The position numbers and the translations under genes are program-made. Below are positions 5,418 through 5,739 of a DNA stretch of 5,739 bases, in pieces (position 1 is the stretch's first letter; every line of letters starts with the position of its first letter). Below the pieces are notes generated by a model. That model ran no database searches and was not told the origin of the DNA. It worked only from the letters and a program-made list of their open reading frames with translations. Location of the stretch: NCBI GenBank assembly GCA_937897005.1, contig CALCOQ010000358.1, forward strand, positions 1 through 5,739, given 5' to 3'. The DNA comes from an uncultured euryarchaeote (lineage in GTDB: Archaea; Thermoplasmatota; Poseidoniia; Poseidoniales; Poseidoniaceae).

Positions 5418-5739
5418 ATGCCCATGCGACGCGCTTTTGGTCTGATGATTCTATTCCTGTTGTCTTCACTGACACCAATGGCCACTGGAGCAGTGACTGA
5501 AACCCAATTCGCTGGAGGGACAAGCTCCTATGTACACACATTTCAAGGCCAAGGAAATGGCTCAGCTGGAATAATCAACATTCCATATGGGGCTGAAGTG
5601 ACAAGTGCAGAGTTCAATCTGAGAGGGGACCCCTCCACTTCTCAATGGAGCAATCTGAGCAACAACAATGATTTTGGCGGAGTTGGTTCCAGTTCGTGGT
5701 CCGGAACCCCTCCTGGAATGGCGTATGGCTACCGTTCCA
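5418..5739 (+). CDS. Secreted or surface protein with Sec signal peptide (3' truncated by window edge)
   Basis: The first 107 codons are in the window and the frame runs off the right edge without a stop. The start is ATG at 5418 (M-P-M-R-R) or ATG at 5424; an in-frame TGA at 5409-5411 excludes anything earlier. A classical signal peptide is visible: RR at the front, a hydrophobic core (FGLMILFLLSSL, 7-18) and a likely cleavage after about residue 25 (ATGA/V). The mature part is rich in Gly, Ser, Thr and Asn with few charges (GQGNGSAGIINIPYGAEVTSAEFNL) and contains sequons N47-G-S and N79-L-S, typical of extracellular beta-rich surface proteins. The motif IPYGAEVTSAEFNLRG resembles, from memory, repeated domains in large surface proteins of marine Group II archaea; I could not verify this. 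It would be a substrate of a signal peptidase such as the one encoded at 3862-4839. Function (adhesin, envelope component or enzyme) cannot be told from this part. Confidence 0.82.
   Translation, partial: MPMRRAFGLMILFLLSSLTPMATGAVTETQFAGGTSSYVHTFQGQGNGSAGIINIPYGAEVTSAEFNLRGDPSTSQWSNLSNNNDFGGVGSSSWSGTPPGMAYGYRS

Noticed and set aside
1..5739. Defence system, mobile element, CRISPR or prophage in the window
   Set aside because: No transposase, integrase, repeat array, nuclease or toxin-antitoxin pair is visible. Lhr helicases occur in some defence contexts, but here the gene has the ordinary full-length housekeeping form and no defence neighbour.

Overview
The window looks like a compact archaeal chromosome segment, most probably from an uncultured marine euryarchaeon of the Marine Group II / Poseidoniales type. 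This rests on three things: an archaeal-style Lhr helicase with a C-terminal zinc ribbon, a Sec11-like (Ser-His) signal peptidase instead of the bacterial Ser-Lys enzyme, and the start of a secreted protein whose composition I associate with surface proteins of that group. The lineage is an inference; no rRNA or other marker gene is present. Gene density is very high, no gap exceeds about 120 bases, and I see no RNA gene, mobile element, CRISPR array or phage gene.

Layout from left to right: (1) the 3' end of a dCMP/cytidine-deaminase-family gene on +, up to 178; (2) a full-length Lhr-type helicase on -, 208-3177, whose true N-terminus probably lies further upstream; (3) an unrecognised soluble protein with a coiled-coil-like tail on +, 3292-3861; (4) a two-gene minus-strand unit, with a small two-helix membrane protein (4852-5358) followed 12 bases later by a Sec11-like signal peptidase (3862-4839) that has a strong Shine-Dalgarno site; (5) the first 107 codons of a secreted protein on +, 5418 to the window edge.

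The membrane protein, the signal peptidase and the secreted protein suggest a small envelope or secretion neighbourhood: the peptidase would cleave exported precursors such as the neighbouring signal-peptide protein, and the membrane protein could be a partner. That link is inference from position only. The deaminase (nucleotide metabolism) and Lhr (helicase, probably DNA repair or RNA handling) are housekeeping-type genes with no evident link to it.

The most unusual signals are at gene starts. The Lhr reading frame has no ATG or GTG at its 5' end, yet an ATG with an AGGAG site lies just upstream, one base out of frame, with a run of five G between them. A perfect 20-bp palindrome covers the only in-frame TTG. 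A second dyad lies in the Lhr/hypothetical-gene divergent region, and a third places the start codon of the small membrane protein in a tetraloop. I did not find a clearly new multi-gene system.
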